Source: Ahaetulla prasina (taxonomy: Eukaryota; Chordata; Lepidosauria; Squamata; Colubridae). From it: 64,000 nucleotides of DNA. The stretch covers positions 155,875,920 through 155,939,919 of the forward strand of contig NC_080540.1 of assembly GCF_028640845.1 (NCBI RefSeq). The letters are read 5' to 3'. Both the position numbers and the translations under genes were made by a program. Of this stretch, positions 42,266-54,348 are shown piece after piece (positions within the stretch are counted from its first letter, which is position 1; each line of letters begins with the position of its first letter). The notes under the pieces are model-generated. The model was not told the origin of the DNA. It did no database searches and saw nothing but the letters and a program-made list of their open reading frames with translations.

Positions 42266-42574
42266 TTTTAGATGATTTAGCAACCCAACTATGGGTGGGT
42301 AGCATTTTGATATTTCAACTTTGGAATAGCTCCAAAATCTTTTGAGTTACTTTTTCAATATTAAGACGATTAAGAATGTACTTTGAATTTATACATTCTA
42401 AGAGAAGTCTACGAGTGACTGGGAGCTTGGAGATCTCCCTTAGCAGCTTCTGTTTGGCATGGTGTATCAGAAGTTGCTCAATTCTATAGTTGTCTATAGT
42501 TTTTGTAGGTTCCCAGATTTGGGCAGAAAAAATCCAGAGAAACACTAGGTGGCTGTCAAGTTTACACTACTGCA

Positions 42575-42597
42575 TATCTTTGCTGCCATCTAGTGAT
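42575..42597 (-). promoter_or_regulatory. CTCF-like motif
   Basis: Minus-strand TCACTAGATGGCAGCA matches the CTCF core CCASYAGRKGGCRS except the first base. It lies in a short sequence repeated inversely at 43165-43200. Confidence 0.35.
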
Positions 42598-42691
42598 CAT
42601 CTGATTTGTTTGCAGCCTTCATCTAACTTTTGTCACCTCCGTAGCCCAAGTTTTTACATCTTTTTCTATGCTAGCCCTTCATTTTAGCAAT

Positions 42692-42905
42692 GCTCTAGAC
42701 CATTTTAGCTTATGGATTTAATGGCCATATGTTTTCTTCAACTGACTGTGGACTTCAACTCCCAGAGTTCCTCAGCCAGCTTTGCTGGCTGAGGGACTCT
42801 GGGAGTTGAAGTCCACAAGTCTTAAAGGGACCAAGTTTGGACACCCCTGCTCTAGACCATTTTAGCTTATGGATTTAATGGCCATATGTTTTCTTCAACT
42901 GACTG
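42692..42905. repeat. 57-bp direct duplication flanking a truncated palindromic MITE
   Basis: 42692-42748 and 42849-42905 are identical copies of a unit beginning GCTCTAGACCATTTTAGC and ending TCAACTGACTG. Between them, 42749-42849 is the palindromic MITE lacking its left end and ending GGACACCCCTG. Confidence 0.9.
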
Positions 42906-43170
42906 GGTAGCCCTTCCATTACTTCAGGTATGTAATAATCCAGCCTTTATGCATTTGTGGGCCCGCCTACTCTTTCTGCTGTTTTGCTTAAAATTATGAT
43001 GCTGCCATTGATTTTCCTTAGGCTAGTTTGTTTTGAGGTCATTCTGCTTTGGAACTATTTTGATGGAGGTCCTTCTTCTGTTACAGGTTCCCTACTTAGT
43101 CCAGTCAGTATGAACAGCAAAACCAATCTTAGATGCTTTGTTTAAGGCCAGGTTGCAAACATCTAGACAG

Positions 43171-43186
43171 CCACTAGATGGCAGCA
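43171..43186 (+). promoter_or_regulatory. CTCF-like motif
   Basis: CCACTAGATGGCAGCA fully fits the CTCF core CCASYAGRKGGCRS. It faces away from the minus-strand site near 42585. Confidence 0.4.
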
Positions 43187-43214
43187 GAGTGATACAGAAT
43201 CTTTACTTCTTTGC

Positions 43215-43296
43215 TACCATCACTCATGCTGGCCAGGGAATTCTGGGAGTTTAAGCACATACATCTTAAAGTTGCTGAGACTGAGAAACACTGACC
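43215..43296. mobile_element. Decayed palindromic MITE half
   Basis: GGGAATTCTGGGAGTTTAAG with CATCTTAAAGTTGCTGAGAC is the right half of the MITE family, with many substitutions. Confidence 0.5.
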
Positions 43297-43423
43297 TAGT
43301 GGTTGTCTGGATTTTTGCATCCCAGATATGGTGGATCCCAATTTTGCTTAGCAACCCCAATTTACTTAAAAGACAGTGAGAAAGTTCCCCCTAGAACTTT
43401 TTTTTTTAAATATCAAATCTTAT

Positions 43424-43822
43424 TCAGGTCGTCCCCTACTTATAACAGTTCATTTAGTGATCGTTCAAAGTTAAAACAGCACTGAAAAAGTGATGTATGA
43501 CCGTTTTTTACACTTAATGATCATTGCAGCATCCCCATGGTCACATGATAAAAATTCAGATGCTTAGCAACTGGTTCCTATTTATGATGGTTGCAGAGTC
43601 CTGGAGTCTTGGGATCACCTTTTGTGACCTTCTGACAAGCAAAATCAGTGGGGAAGCCAGATTCACTAAGCAACCGTGTTACTAACTTAACAAATGCAAC
43701 TATTCACCTAACAAATGTGGCAAGAAAAGTCGTAAAATGGGGCAAAACTAACTTAACAAATGTTTCACTTAGCAACATAAATTTTGGGCTCAATTGTGGT
43801 CGTAACTCGAGGACTACCAGTA
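43424..43822. mobile_element. Tc1/mariner-like MITE, near full length
   Basis: TTCAGGTCGTCCCCTACTTA ... GTCGTAACTCGAGGACTACC with inverted ends. The body includes TTCAAAGTTAAAACAGCACTG and GGGGCAAAACTAACTTAAC, shared with the other copies. Confidence 0.8.
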
Positions 43823-43859
43823 AAGGCTTTTCTGAATTCAGCTAGATTTGCCCCTGTCA

Positions 43860-44520
43860 TTCTGCACTTTCTGAATTTGAATTAAAATACAGTACCCCTT
43901 TTCAAGTCAATAAAATAGAATTTGTCTCAGGTTTTTGTAAATAAAAACAAAAAAACCCAAAAGAGGACAAATTTAACTTAACCTGCCATTCCTAGACTAG
44001 ACTAGGAAGTTAGAAAAAAGAAACCCTGAGGAAAATGATGGCATTGATGCTGGGGCCGTACCATTTTAATAACTTCTTACAAAATTTTCCTCATTTTGCA
44101 GCACTTCTGGTGGCCAGGCTAAATCTGATGCTCCTAAAGCATCAACAGAATCCTAGTTGGTCAGATAGGCTGCAGAATTTGTTAAAAGCCGAAGCTAAGA
44201 AAAAACAGCAATGAGTACCAGCCAGGCTTATTTGAAAAAGGGAAAGCAACCAACCTGATTGCCCAGGTGATCGACATGTATGTATTCTCTACACAGTAAG
44301 AAAAAGAAACAGGATACTCATTACGTCTCTCACTGCCACCCCAGCAATTGAATGCATGGAGAGAGAGAAAGGATTCAGACAAATAGGGCTTTCTTGTGGG
44401 AGGGGGTTGTATAGTATCATATACATTACAGTTGTATAGTATCGTTACTTATAGGACCATAGTCCGTTTTGGAATTGCTCCTGCCCAAGGAGTTCTAAAA
44501 AGCGAGGTGGGACCAATGCG
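43860..44520. other. Intergenic, no gene recognised
   Basis: AT-rich; nothing assigned between the MITE and the GC-rich block that begins near 44530. Confidence 0.4.
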
Positions 44521-44529
44521 TGTCCTACT

Positions 44530-45830
44530 TAGGGCCCCTCACTATGAGCTCGGAGTAGCTTGTTGACAAGGTTACTCAGTCCGGCTCCGAGGTCTGGGCA
44601 GGGCATCTCTTTCAGTTCGTGTGATTTACTTCCCCCTCCGCGAGGCGCAATTAATACTGCCCGACCTAAAGCGTCTTTCCTCCCGCTGGAATAAATCCTC
44701 TTGACTGCGGTAGGATTTACTTCTATCCACGGAGATGATCCCGTGTAGGCTCGCAGCCTTTGCGGTTTCCCAGAGAGCGGGCGAGAGAGAGAGAGAGAGA
44801 GGGAGGGAGGGAGAGAGAGGGGGAGGGCCGGCGTCTCCATCCGAGGGCTGTAGAGAAAGAACTCGCGGCTGTTTGTTCCCCAGGGTGAATTAAGGGACTC
44901 AGGATGATGTGCGTCCGCCTGCAACCAACCGCGTGACATCTACACATTAGTGACCTCCTGGAATACGGAGACTGGGGGGTGGGTGGGAATCCCTATTACT
45001 AAGGATCTTTTCTGGCCCCCCCCCACTCCCGACTCGCTCCTTAGCCGGAGGGATCTCCCCGTGTCCCCATTTCTGGGTACAGGAGGAGGCGGGCGGTAAG
45101 TGGACTAGGCAACGGGAGTACACCTTCCCCCCCCCCCGCGCTTCGCGATCTCCCTCGCCTTTGCCTGCAAGGCTCCTGCACCTTTAAATAATTCATCGTC
45201 CTGCCTTCGCCTCTGCCTCCTGCATGGGGCTGGGGAGGAGACAGCAGCAGCAGCAGCCTGGTGACATCAGCGCCAGGGCTTCAACAGCCACCTGCTCCCC
45301 GACGGAGACGGAGAGGAAGCGAGAGAGGAAACGGCTGGGAACCCCCGTCGGATCCGCCGCCGCCGCCCTCCAGCCCGGCTCCCCAGATCCCCTCTGCCTC
45401 CGGAGAGCTTTCCTCCGCCAGGTAAGCGGGCGCGGGACGTGCGGGACGCCTGGCGCGGGGCGGGGAGGGGGAGGAGAGCGTGGGGGGAACCCCAGACGAT
45501 CCCACCGAGTTGATCGGATCCGATCCAGGAGGAGCCTGGGAGTCCTTGCTTCACCATCACTTTTCCCCCGCCTTATTCTCTCGTCCTTCATGCCCTGCCT
45601 GCGGCAGCTGCCGCCGCCGCTCGGAATCCCCCGGGTCCCAAAGGTAGAATGATTCCGTGCGGTTTCTGTTTTCCTTGACATTGTTTTAAAGCAGTCGAGA
45701 GCCCTGGCGGGGGCGGACGGACACCCCCCCTCCCCACTTTTAAGAAGAGGGATCCAAAAGGGGTGGTTGCGGGGGGGGGCTTCTTCTCAAGCAAGTTCTC
45801 GCTCGAGTGCTCCTTTTTCCTTCTTGCAGT
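44530..45830 (+). promoter_or_regulatory. CpG island and candidate first exon
   Basis: GC-rich block with CpGs, a GA/GGGA tract at 44783-44825, a TGACATCA CRE-like site near 45263 and CAG repeats at 45242-45257. A splice donor, CCGCCAG|GTAAGC, has its GT at 45422-45423. No protein is recognised in the exon-like part (about 45190-45421), so it is probably 5' UTR. The downstream gene is not visible in the window. Confidence 0.55.
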
Positions 45831-46920
45831 CCAATCCCAAACCCCTCAAGAAACAGTAAATTCCTATTAAATCCGAAAAGAGATCTAAAATTGGAAGGCT
45901 AGCGAGCTTCTAGAGGTCCCCTGAATGAAACGAAGCAACTAGAATGACGTGTTGTCTAGTGCTTAGGCTACCTGAGCATTTCTCTTAAGATCCTGAAGTG
46001 ATCCATTGGGTGTTTTTTTTCCTTTTCGGAACTTCCTTTGGACCGTGAATTGTTGCATTAGAATCGTGAAGCACAGTTCTGTCCTCGGTTAAGAACATTA
46101 AGTCGAGACTGGTGTTTTATTAGACCCCTGAAGGTATTTGGGCATCCAGAAGAAGAACACAGGGGTGGGGTTTGTAAATTAATAGAGGGGAATATTGGTA
46201 ATAACAATCCTTCAGAGCTCTGGGGAGAGATGGGTGAAAAGCTATTTGGGGAGGTTGTGCTCTGTCTCTCCCTGCGTCCTGCCTGCTCTCTCAGCTGCCT
46301 CGCAGGTGAAATTGGGAGATGGCATCCCTATCCCATAAGAAGGTGAATGAGTTTGCAGAATAAATGCATTTGCGTTGCAGCGCCTGGATTTTCATAGTCT
46401 TCATGAAAAGCACTTTCAGTGGAGCCGTTTCACCCTGGAAGAGGTGGGTATGCTAATGAGACCATCTTAGCTAGCTTCTTCACCTTCATAGGAAGGAGGG
46501 GAAAGAGATCCTACTGGAAGAGCCCTTTTCTCATTTCAAACTCCTCATTTCTGAAGCTTGGTTTGGCTAAGTCCTGTGGGTGGGGGTGAGTTACTACTCC
46601 TGCTCTAGAATCTTCTGCAGTTGACCTTGTATTTTGGTCCCAGGTAAATCCCAATCTTCCTGAATGGGTCTAGGTGGTTTTTAGGATACTTCCAAATTGA
46701 TGAGCAAGCTGCTATTCATTGACTAGATGAACATACCACATTAAGCCATAACCTGTTGTGTTGTCTTGTCTTGGGTGAATTAATACATTGGGTCTATAAA
46801 TGATTTGTCTTTTGGTGAAATGCATTTATAGTTAATTGTAACTTGTTAACCAATCTAGACTAATAGGTAACCCACACCATGTATCTTAATTACTGTTGTC
46901 ATATAACATATCTGCCCATG
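45831..46920. other. Intron-like or intergenic, nothing recognised
   Basis: Sequence downstream of the CpG island, with composition falling to the local average. No repeat or exon assigned. Confidence 0.35.
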
Positions 46921-46924
46921 GTTA

Positions 46925-47135
46925 ACCTGGCTACCAGCTTGGCTGGGCTTCAGAAAAGGACTGGACCAATTCATGAAAGTCCTGGTCATCAATGGCAGTG
47001 TGTCTATCTCTTAAGGCCACCTTCCTGGCAAACTAGTGAGTTTTCTTATGCAGTTGGTTAGCCACTGTGAGAACAGACTCCTAGACTAGATGATCCAAGT
47101 GTATGATCCAGCAGGGCACTGCATATGTTCTTAAC
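46925..47135 (+). mobile_element. CR1-group LINE 3' tail
   Basis: GGCTTCAGAAAAGGACTGGA, TAGCCACTGTGAGAACAG, CTAGACTAGATGATCCAAG and GATCCAGCAGGGCACTGCAT form the standard 3' end of a reptile CR1/L3-type LINE. Confidence 0.65.
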
Positions 47136-47403
47136 CAATCTTAAAAACTCGAGTTTCCTGGGTTTGTGTGATGCAATGAATTATACACGATAACATGGTT
47201 TGGGTTTAGCCAGCATGCTGGACTGAAACATGGTTCGCTAGTTTGTGATTTCTGCAAACAGCATGGCTACATATTCAGCTCGAGGTATTAGTCTACCCAA
47301 GTCAGAGCAGCAAATCCACACACTCCTTCATGATAGCTGTGGGTTTTGGTCCATAAGACAGGAAGTCCCACAAGATTCCTGTCCTTAGATAAATAAATGC
47401 AAC

Positions 47404-47701
47404 ACAGGCAGTCCTTAACTTACATCAGTTTATGTAGTACCATTCAAAATTACAACGGCACTTTTTAAAAAGTGACTTATGACCATTTTTCACAAAGCAA
47501 CTGACTTGTATTTATGACGACTGCAGTGTCCTGGGGTCATGTGATCACCTTTTGCAATCTTTTGACAAGCAAAGTCAATGGGGAAGCAGTGAGTCACTTA
47601 ACAACTGTGGCAAGAATGGTCATAAATGGGGCAAAATTCTCTTAACTGTCTCACTTAGCAACATAAATTTTGGGCTCAGTTGTGGCTGGGGACTACCTGT
47701 C
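47404..47701. mobile_element. Tc1/mariner-like MITE
   Basis: ACAGGCAGTCCTTAACTTAC ... CTGGGGACTACCTGT, the same family, with an internal deletion compared with 43424-43822. Confidence 0.75.
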
Positions 47702-48552
47702 ACAACGGAATGCTTTCTTTTCCTTTCTTTAATAATCTACACAGGATGGCCACAGACCCCTTCCCTCTCAACACTTAGGTGTGACCCTGAAAATCATGTT
47801 GCGACCTTGGCCTTTGCATTGTCTGAATAGAGTACATCTATATAGTACACGCACCATGATTTGAAAAACCAGTGTGGCCGGAGAAAGAGCAACTCTTTCT
47901 TCAGGTAACGACTTTTGATTCCGCGCTCAGAGTATTAGTAACAGTACTTCTTAAACTAGATCACTTGCTCCATGCATTAGATGTTCCTGTGTTGGTTGGT
48001 TCTAGTCTACTCTTCTGTTGAGAAACAACTATCCAGTAGATTACGGGCTCTTTATAAAGATGTATGCAATAAAAAAAGAACTATAATGAGAAAATCTGAA
48101 TCTTACATAATTCTCATTCATTGTAGAATTATGCAAAACCAGATAGAGAATAAAAATTGGCACTTTATTTTGTACGGTTTTAATATTTCTCATAACTTTT
48201 TCTGGTTTTTCTAGAGATGAGGAGGGATGGCATATTAACCAGAGCGCTGAAAGCCTCTCCCTAACAATTTTTACTCTTTTAGCAAATATTAGATAGACAT
48301 TTTCAACTACGTTTTAGCAATCATGGCCCTAAAAAGGATCAAAGGACTTCTCAATATTGTACTCTTCTGATGACTAAGTCATGTTTAAGACAGGATTTAT
48401 TCAATGAACCATGTTTGGATGGGTGAATAGAAAAGCTAAAGCAAAACCAAATAAGCAATTAGCATAGTACAAAGTGCAAACATAGTTCTTATTTATTTAA
48501 CTTTTTTACTGCCTGATTTTCAATAACTCCGGGCAGCTCACAAGAAAAAAAA

Positions 48553-49155
48553 TACAGGTAGTCCTCGACATATGATCAAAATTGAGCATGTGAGCAAAAT
48601 TTATGTTGCTAAGCGACACATTTGTTAAGTGAGTTTTGCCCCATTTTACAACCTTTCTTGCCACAGTTGCTAAATGAATCACTGCAGTTAAGTTAATAAA
48701 GTTAATAACATGGTTGTTAAGTGAATCTGGTTTACTTATTGACTTTGCTTGTCAGAAGGTCACAAAAGATTATCACGTGATCAGGGATGGGATTCACTTA
48801 CCTTCGCTACTGGTTCGCAAATGTGAGCATGTGCCATCTCCGTGCATGTGCAGAGCATCAAAAACGGGACATGTTGACGTCTGGGTGGGTGGGTGGGCGG
48901 AGCCTCCTGCAGTAGCTGCTACTGGTTCACCTGAACTGGATAGAACTGGCTGAATACCACCACTGCACATGATCCTGGGACACTGCAACTGTCATACATA
49001 TGAGACAATTGTCTGAATTTTGGTCATGTAACTATGGGGATGCTGCAATGGTTGTAAGTGTGAAAAATTATCATAAGTTACATAAGTTACTGAAAAGTGA
49101 TGTGATAACTTTGAATGGTCACCAAATGAACCATTGAAGGGGAGGACTACCTGTA
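48553..49155. mobile_element. Tc1/mariner-like MITE, interrupted by a hAT element
   Basis: TACAGGTAGTCCTCGACATA ... GGGGAGGACTACCTGTA. It contains a nested hAT at 48782-48965; with that removed the body is continuous (CACGTGAT|CCTGGGACACTGCAAC). Confidence 0.85.
48782..48965. mobile_element. Nested short hAT-like element
   Basis: CAGGGATGGGATTCACTTACC ... TGAATACCACCACTG with flanks CACGTGAT and CACATGAT (7 of 8). Inserted in the MITE above, hence younger. Confidence 0.8.
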
Positions 49156-50310
49156 ACTATAAATGATTCATATTTATGTTTTACTCATGCCCTTAACAGA
49201 ATGGCAGCAGAGAAAAAACAGTGCAACAATTCTCTTCTTTGAACAAAAACCTCAATTCTATTATAGACGTGGAATCCAATGGAGTTGGCAGTCAATAAAT
49301 TTAAATAAATAATATAAATAAAAACAAAGTTATATCTTATGGAGTTTATTTTTGTTTGGAATTAGGTATTCTTTTTAATTACTTAGATTTTGTAAGGCAT
49401 GCAATACATCCAAATTATGAAAATGTGCCCCAAATTAGGCATTTATTTATGCTTAAAGAGGTAAGCCCATTTTGATACCTTATTCCTTGCTAAGGAAATT
49501 TTAATCAGAGTTGGGCATGACCTGACCACAAAAGGATGGCAGCCAGCCAGCAAATCTACATTGGAAATTATAGTCTGAACTGAGTTTGCTAACTCTGATT
49601 GTAATATTTGCAGTTTAGCATTTGTAGGTTTTAAACAGTAAGTCTGATCTGATTTAGGAAGATGCTAAGTAGAAAGAAGTTGGAAATAGTCAAGCTGATT
49701 GTAATTTGGTTAAAAAAGAAAGAAAATATGATTTGGCAGATTAATTCATTATTTGCATTTTAAACACTGGAAAACTTGATGTATAAAATGAATTATGATT
49801 TGACTCCCAGTCAGCTTGGAAGGAATTTGGGTCAAGAATCAGAACTAATAGAACCAAACTACCCTTTGTGGTTAATTCGAGCCATTATTTGACATGATAT
49901 TAAAGCCAAGCCAATAAATGAGTTCATATGTGGGGCTTACTCATTAGTTTAACCATAGTTTATTATCCATCCTAACAAAACACTGTTTTAGGGATGCCTG
50001 AGCTACATATAATTTATTTATTTATATAATTTCTCTAGTGACTTAGATCTGGTTTTCAGATTTCAGTTCAGCAATGCAATTCTTGGCTAGGGCTATTATG
50101 CCACTGATATACTATATTATCATGCCCTAATATAGACTCGCTAGCTACTCCCTTTCCACTGACTTATTGAAGGACAGTGCCTGTAGTATTTTAGAATTAC
50201 TTACTTTAGCCAGTAGATGCAGTGACTTGGAAAAAGAGAATATGACTGGCTTCACACAATACCTAAGCCATACTAATAATCACTTGGCGAGCTGTGGGAA
50301 CTTAGCCTTT
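49156..50310. other. Intergenic, nothing recognised
   Basis: AT-rich. No repeat or exon assigned. Confidence 0.4.
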
Positions 50311-50475
50311 TTTTTTTTTTGTTGTTTACATTTATACCCCACCCTTCTCCGAAGACTCAGGGCGGCTTACAGTGTATAAGGCAATAGTCTCATTCTATTT
50401 GTATATTTTTACAAAGTCAACTATTGCCCCCCCAACAATCTGGGTCCTCATTCTGGGTCCTCATTTTACCTACCT
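50311..50475 (-). mobile_element. Sauria-type SINE, 5'-truncated
   Basis: Minus strand: T-rich tail, then ACTCAGGGCGGCTTACAGTG, ATAGTCTCATTCTATTTGTA and GGTCCTCATTTTACCTACC. A small internal repeat (TCTGGGTCCTCAT twice) is present. Confidence 0.85.
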
Positions 50476-50984
50476 TTGTGGTTTTATTGATTCTGTAAAT
50501 CCAGTCAACTTGTTCCATCAGAAAGCAGTGATAAATCCAACATGTATGTCATTGCTGGAATTTTTTGGGGAACCATGTGTTTTAGAATCTAGGGTTGCAC
50601 CTGAAGTAATGACATAGTTTACAAATTAGGTAAGGATTTCTTAGATGGAAGACCCAGTAAGTTTCAAACATCACAAGGCAATGGAAGATGACCATTTGAG
50701 ATGGTCATGAGATGACCACTTAACTCAAATTTGACAGTTCACTGCTCCAAATTCCAAAGCCTTTCTATGCCCACCTTAACAACTGTTACTTATTGCTTAA
50801 GTCTCCTTTTGTTGAAAAATCCTTTTATGAAATCCTAAGGACAGAGATGGGAAATGTGGGGTGGATTATATACTACCATTACATAGAGGTAGAACTGGTT
50901 GAATAATTGTACCCAATGATTATACATTAGTGGCACTGCCATCAGGCTAAAAAGTGTTGAATAGCACATCACGGGGTCTGTTCT

Positions 50985-51690
50985 AGCCCTGTGCTGTTCA
51001 ACAAATTTATATATGACTTGGAAGAAAGGTAGAAAACACAATTATCAGATCTGTGGATGGCACCAAAATGAGTGGATAGATTAACACTTTATAGATGACC
51101 ACATCAAGATTCAGGAAGACCCTGGCAAGCTGGAACAACGGGGAGAAGCCAGCAAGATGAATGTCATCAAGGACAAATCCAAAATCCTTCATTTGGGTAG
51201 AAAATCACAGGCATGAATTTAGGATGGAAGTCACTATGTTGAAGAGCAGCATGTGTAAAAAAAGATCCAGCATCTTGGTTAATAACAAAATGAATATGAG
51301 GCGACAAGTGTAATAGAGCTAGGGGGAAAAAACCATGCAATCCTGACTGCATCAGTGGAAATATAGGTTGTTAAAATTCTTTTCTATTCTTTCTTGATCT
51401 GCACCTAAATACTCTGGCCAGTTCTGAGCACCATATTTCAGGAAGAAAATTACCTCTGGGCATGGAAGAAAAAACTTAGAAGGAATGGCCAGAAGCACTG
51501 AGTATGTTTAGTCTAGAGAAGAGAACAGGGAGACATGACAGTTTCTCCTGAAGGGCTGCCATGCAGAAGACAAGGTAAATTTGTTCACTGTTGTTTTAGG
51601 AGACAAGACAAATACTGGATTTAAATGACAAGGAACACATAGCCACTGGGAGTTGGTGGCATATAAATGTAATGCATGTATTGTGTTGAT
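50985..51690 (+). mobile_element. CR1 LINE 3' part, degenerate
   Basis: Reading frames with shifts give LFNKFIYDLEER, SVDGTKMSG and KDKSKILHLGRKSQA, the C-terminal region of CR1 reverse transcriptase, followed by the usual 3' UTR (TAGTCTAGAGAAGAGAACAG, GGGAGACATGACAG). Confidence 0.65.
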
Positions 51691-51833
51691 TTCATTTGGA
51701 CACCAGGAAGAATTTAACAGTGTTCAAATGGAACAGAACACTTTGAAAGTGGTAGACGTTTTTCTTTCTTTAGAAATTTTTAAACAGGCCAGATGGATGT
51801 CTATAGGGATTGGTGCAGAAGTGGATTCTTGTA

Positions 51834-52180
51834 CCAGGCAGGGGTTGCAGTTTTTGACTTATAACAATTTGTTTAGTGATCATTCAAAAGTATAACAGCA
51901 CTAGAAAAAAGTGACTTATGACGGTTTTTTCAGCATTTGGTCACATGATCAAAATTCAGATGCTTGGCAACTGGTTCATATTTATGCAGTGTCCCAGGAT
52001 CACAGGCTCACCTTTAGCAACCATCTGACACGCAAAATCAACGGAGAAGCCGGATTCACTTAAGAACAGTGGCAAGAAAGCTCCTAAAATGAGGCAAGAT
52101 ACAACTTAACATTCACTGTCTTGTTTAGTAACAGAAATGTTGGGCTCAATTGTAGTCGTAAGTCGAGGACTACCTGTATA
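51834..52180. mobile_element. Tc1/mariner-like MITE
   Basis: The left end is decayed (CAGGGGTTGCAGTTTTTGAC). The right end, GTCGTAAGTCGAGGACTACC TGTA, is nearly consensus. Confidence 0.75.
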
Positions 52181-52740
52181 TGATTCCAAAGTTATCTTAT
52201 CGGCTTTTTACAAGTCGGCAATTATTTGATTCCTTATCCGTTAGTATGTTATCTCACTTTTGAGCAGCTCAAGATGTCAGACGTGGCATGGCCTCCTCCA
52301 CTTTTTTCCCATGGCAACGACCCTCTGAGGTAGATCGGACTGAGAGAGTAACAGGCTGAACTGTCATCTAGGCAGTTTTTGTACCAGACCAGCCACTTAA
52401 CCCATCCCCATACTCTGCAGGCATGGGGATTCCTGCACCATAGGAGTGTGGTTATCATATCCTTTCTTGCATTTAAATATATATATATAGCCCAGATGCA
52501 TTCACGGATTCTTCCAGATAGGCTGCAGAGGTCGTTACAAGGACGATTCCTCCCCTTATTTCTGTAAACGTAGCGCAGTCCTCCTCAGCACAGGGGAATC
52601 TGTTAATCTGTTGGAAACTCAGCACCCACAGCTGCTGTTTGGCCGGGCTGGCTGAGCCTCCTCCTGGCTGTTATGTAGCTCCTTACGTTTTACCTGGCGA
52701 ACGAGCAATTTGGGACTGGCCTTGAATTGAATCCGGAGGA
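52181..52740. other. Intergenic leading into a CpG island
   Basis: No exon recognised; a short TA run at about 52480. Composition rises in GC from about 52620. Confidence 0.35.
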
Positions 52741-53780
52741 CAACAATGCTGAATTCAAGCTCGCCTTTTCTTCCTGCCGGTCTCCCTAGTGAGGATAATT
52801 ACCAGACCGCCTCACTCGGGGCGGGAAAGGCTTCTGTGCCAGTCAGTTCCCTGAGCGTGACTCACACGCTGGAAGAGAACAGGGTGGTTTGGGCTAAAAG
52901 CCCTGAGAAGGGAGGGAGAGAAGGAGGGCAAGCAGGCAAGGCGGGGCGGGGGGGAGAGAGCGAGCGCTCAGCCGCTTCTGCCGCTACTTCGCTGGGTGGA
53001 AAAGAAAACCTTTGGCGGCTGCGAGCTGGGCAAGGCTGGGGGATTTTGGGGGGTGGGGGTGAGAGGAGGGACTCGCGCCACCTAACCCATCTGCCTCTCC
53101 TCGCTTTCACCAAGCCCGCACCTTGCAGCAGCGTCGTGCAGCGCACGCAGCCTCTAATGGCCTCTGGGTTTGTTTTCTTGTTTGTGGGTGGGGTGGCCAC
53201 CGATCTTGGGAGCGACGAACGAAATGGAGCAGGAGGAGGAGGAGGAGGAGGGGGGTGCGGAAGGAAGGAAGGAGGAGATAAAGAGAGATTGGGGAGTTTC
53301 CCAGCTGCCTCGGAGTACCAATCCCGGCCCTGTCCAGGCGTCCTCTTGGGAGCAGCCATCGACCAGCCCTCCCACCCTCAGAAGCTGCTGCTGCTGCGTG
53401 CTTTGCGTGTGTGTGTGTTGTCTGGCCGTGCGCAACCCGTGGAAAGTGAACACCCGCGTCCCGCCCCGCTGTTTGATCGCTTTTCTCTCCCCCCCCCAAG
53501 CCCCTGTGACTCGAGGAAGTTGCTTCTCGGTCTTCTCCCGAGCGCCCTTGCAGGGGAAGCGAGGTGGGAAATCGCCTCGGCAGCTCGCCGGGCGTCCCTC
53601 GGAGAAGGGCATTTGGGTTGTGGTTTGCGGAGCGGATGAAGGACGCGCCGGAGGCTGCTGGCCAAGCGCCTTTCTCGGAAGAAGTTTCCCTGCCCCCCTC
53701 CCTCTCTCCCCTCATCCCGAAATACAAACTTCGAAGTCCATCCCAGAATGCTTATCTTTGCCAATCCCTTTGACCGCTTT
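52740..53780. promoter_or_regulatory. CpG island, promoter-like
   Basis: About 1 kb of GC- and CpG-rich sequence with purine-rich GGAGGAGG runs, a CTG repeat (53384-53398) and GC boxes. Long open frames on both strands (up to 297 codons at 52746-53639 on +) are expected in such composition and show low-complexity residues only. No clear splice donor was picked. Likely a promoter or alternative first exon; strand unknown. Confidence 0.5.
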
Positions 53781-54227
53781 GTTTTCGCTCTTGACGCAGC
53801 GAGTTCATTTGAGTTTGCAATGGGAGGTGGGGGGGGTGGCGGCCTTCGAAGCAGTTTTCCCTGGTCTGCTTAAATGAGCTTCCTCCCGCGAAGGAGGATA
53901 AACTGTAGAAGAAGCGTTTCTCTCCCCCCCTCCCCTTCGGAAACAAAATGCCTTCGAACACATCGAGCGAAATGAGCAAAATGTATTCCTTTTCTGAGTC
54001 TGTGGCTCGAAAAGAAATGGCTTGCTAATGAATACTTCATGTTCAAAGCGCTCCATGTATGTACGTACTTTTAAGTGATCCTTCTTCTGCAGGGAGTTTA
54101 AGTATGACTGTCACAGGCTTAGAAAACCAAGGGTTACCTCAAACTGGGGCCCAGACTTAACAACCGATTTCCGGGCCCATAGTCTTGCAGGCATTTCAGC
54201 CTGAGGTTCTGCAAGGACGCCGTAGAG

Positions 54228-54348
54228 CAGGGGTCTCCAACCTTGGCAACTTTAAGCCTGGAGGACTTCAACTCCCAGCAAAGCTGGCTGGGGAATTCTG
54301 GGAGTTGAAGTCCTCGAGGCTTAAAGTTGCCAAGGTTGGAGACTCCTG
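54228..54348. mobile_element. Palindromic hAT-type MITE
   Basis: CAGGGGTCTCCAACCTTGGC ... GCCAAGGTTGGAGACTCCTG. Flanks CCGTAGAG and CCATGGAG match in 6 of 8 bases. Confidence 0.82.

Noticed and set aside
44783..44825. GA-rich tract as a binding platform for a specific factor
   Set aside because: Simple GA/GGGA low complexity; nothing beyond composition supports a function.
52746..53639. 297-codon open frame on the + strand, with long frames on the opposite strand
   Set aside because: It lies in a CpG island where stops are rare on all frames; the translation is Gly/Arg/Pro/Ser low complexity with no motif, and both strands are open at once.
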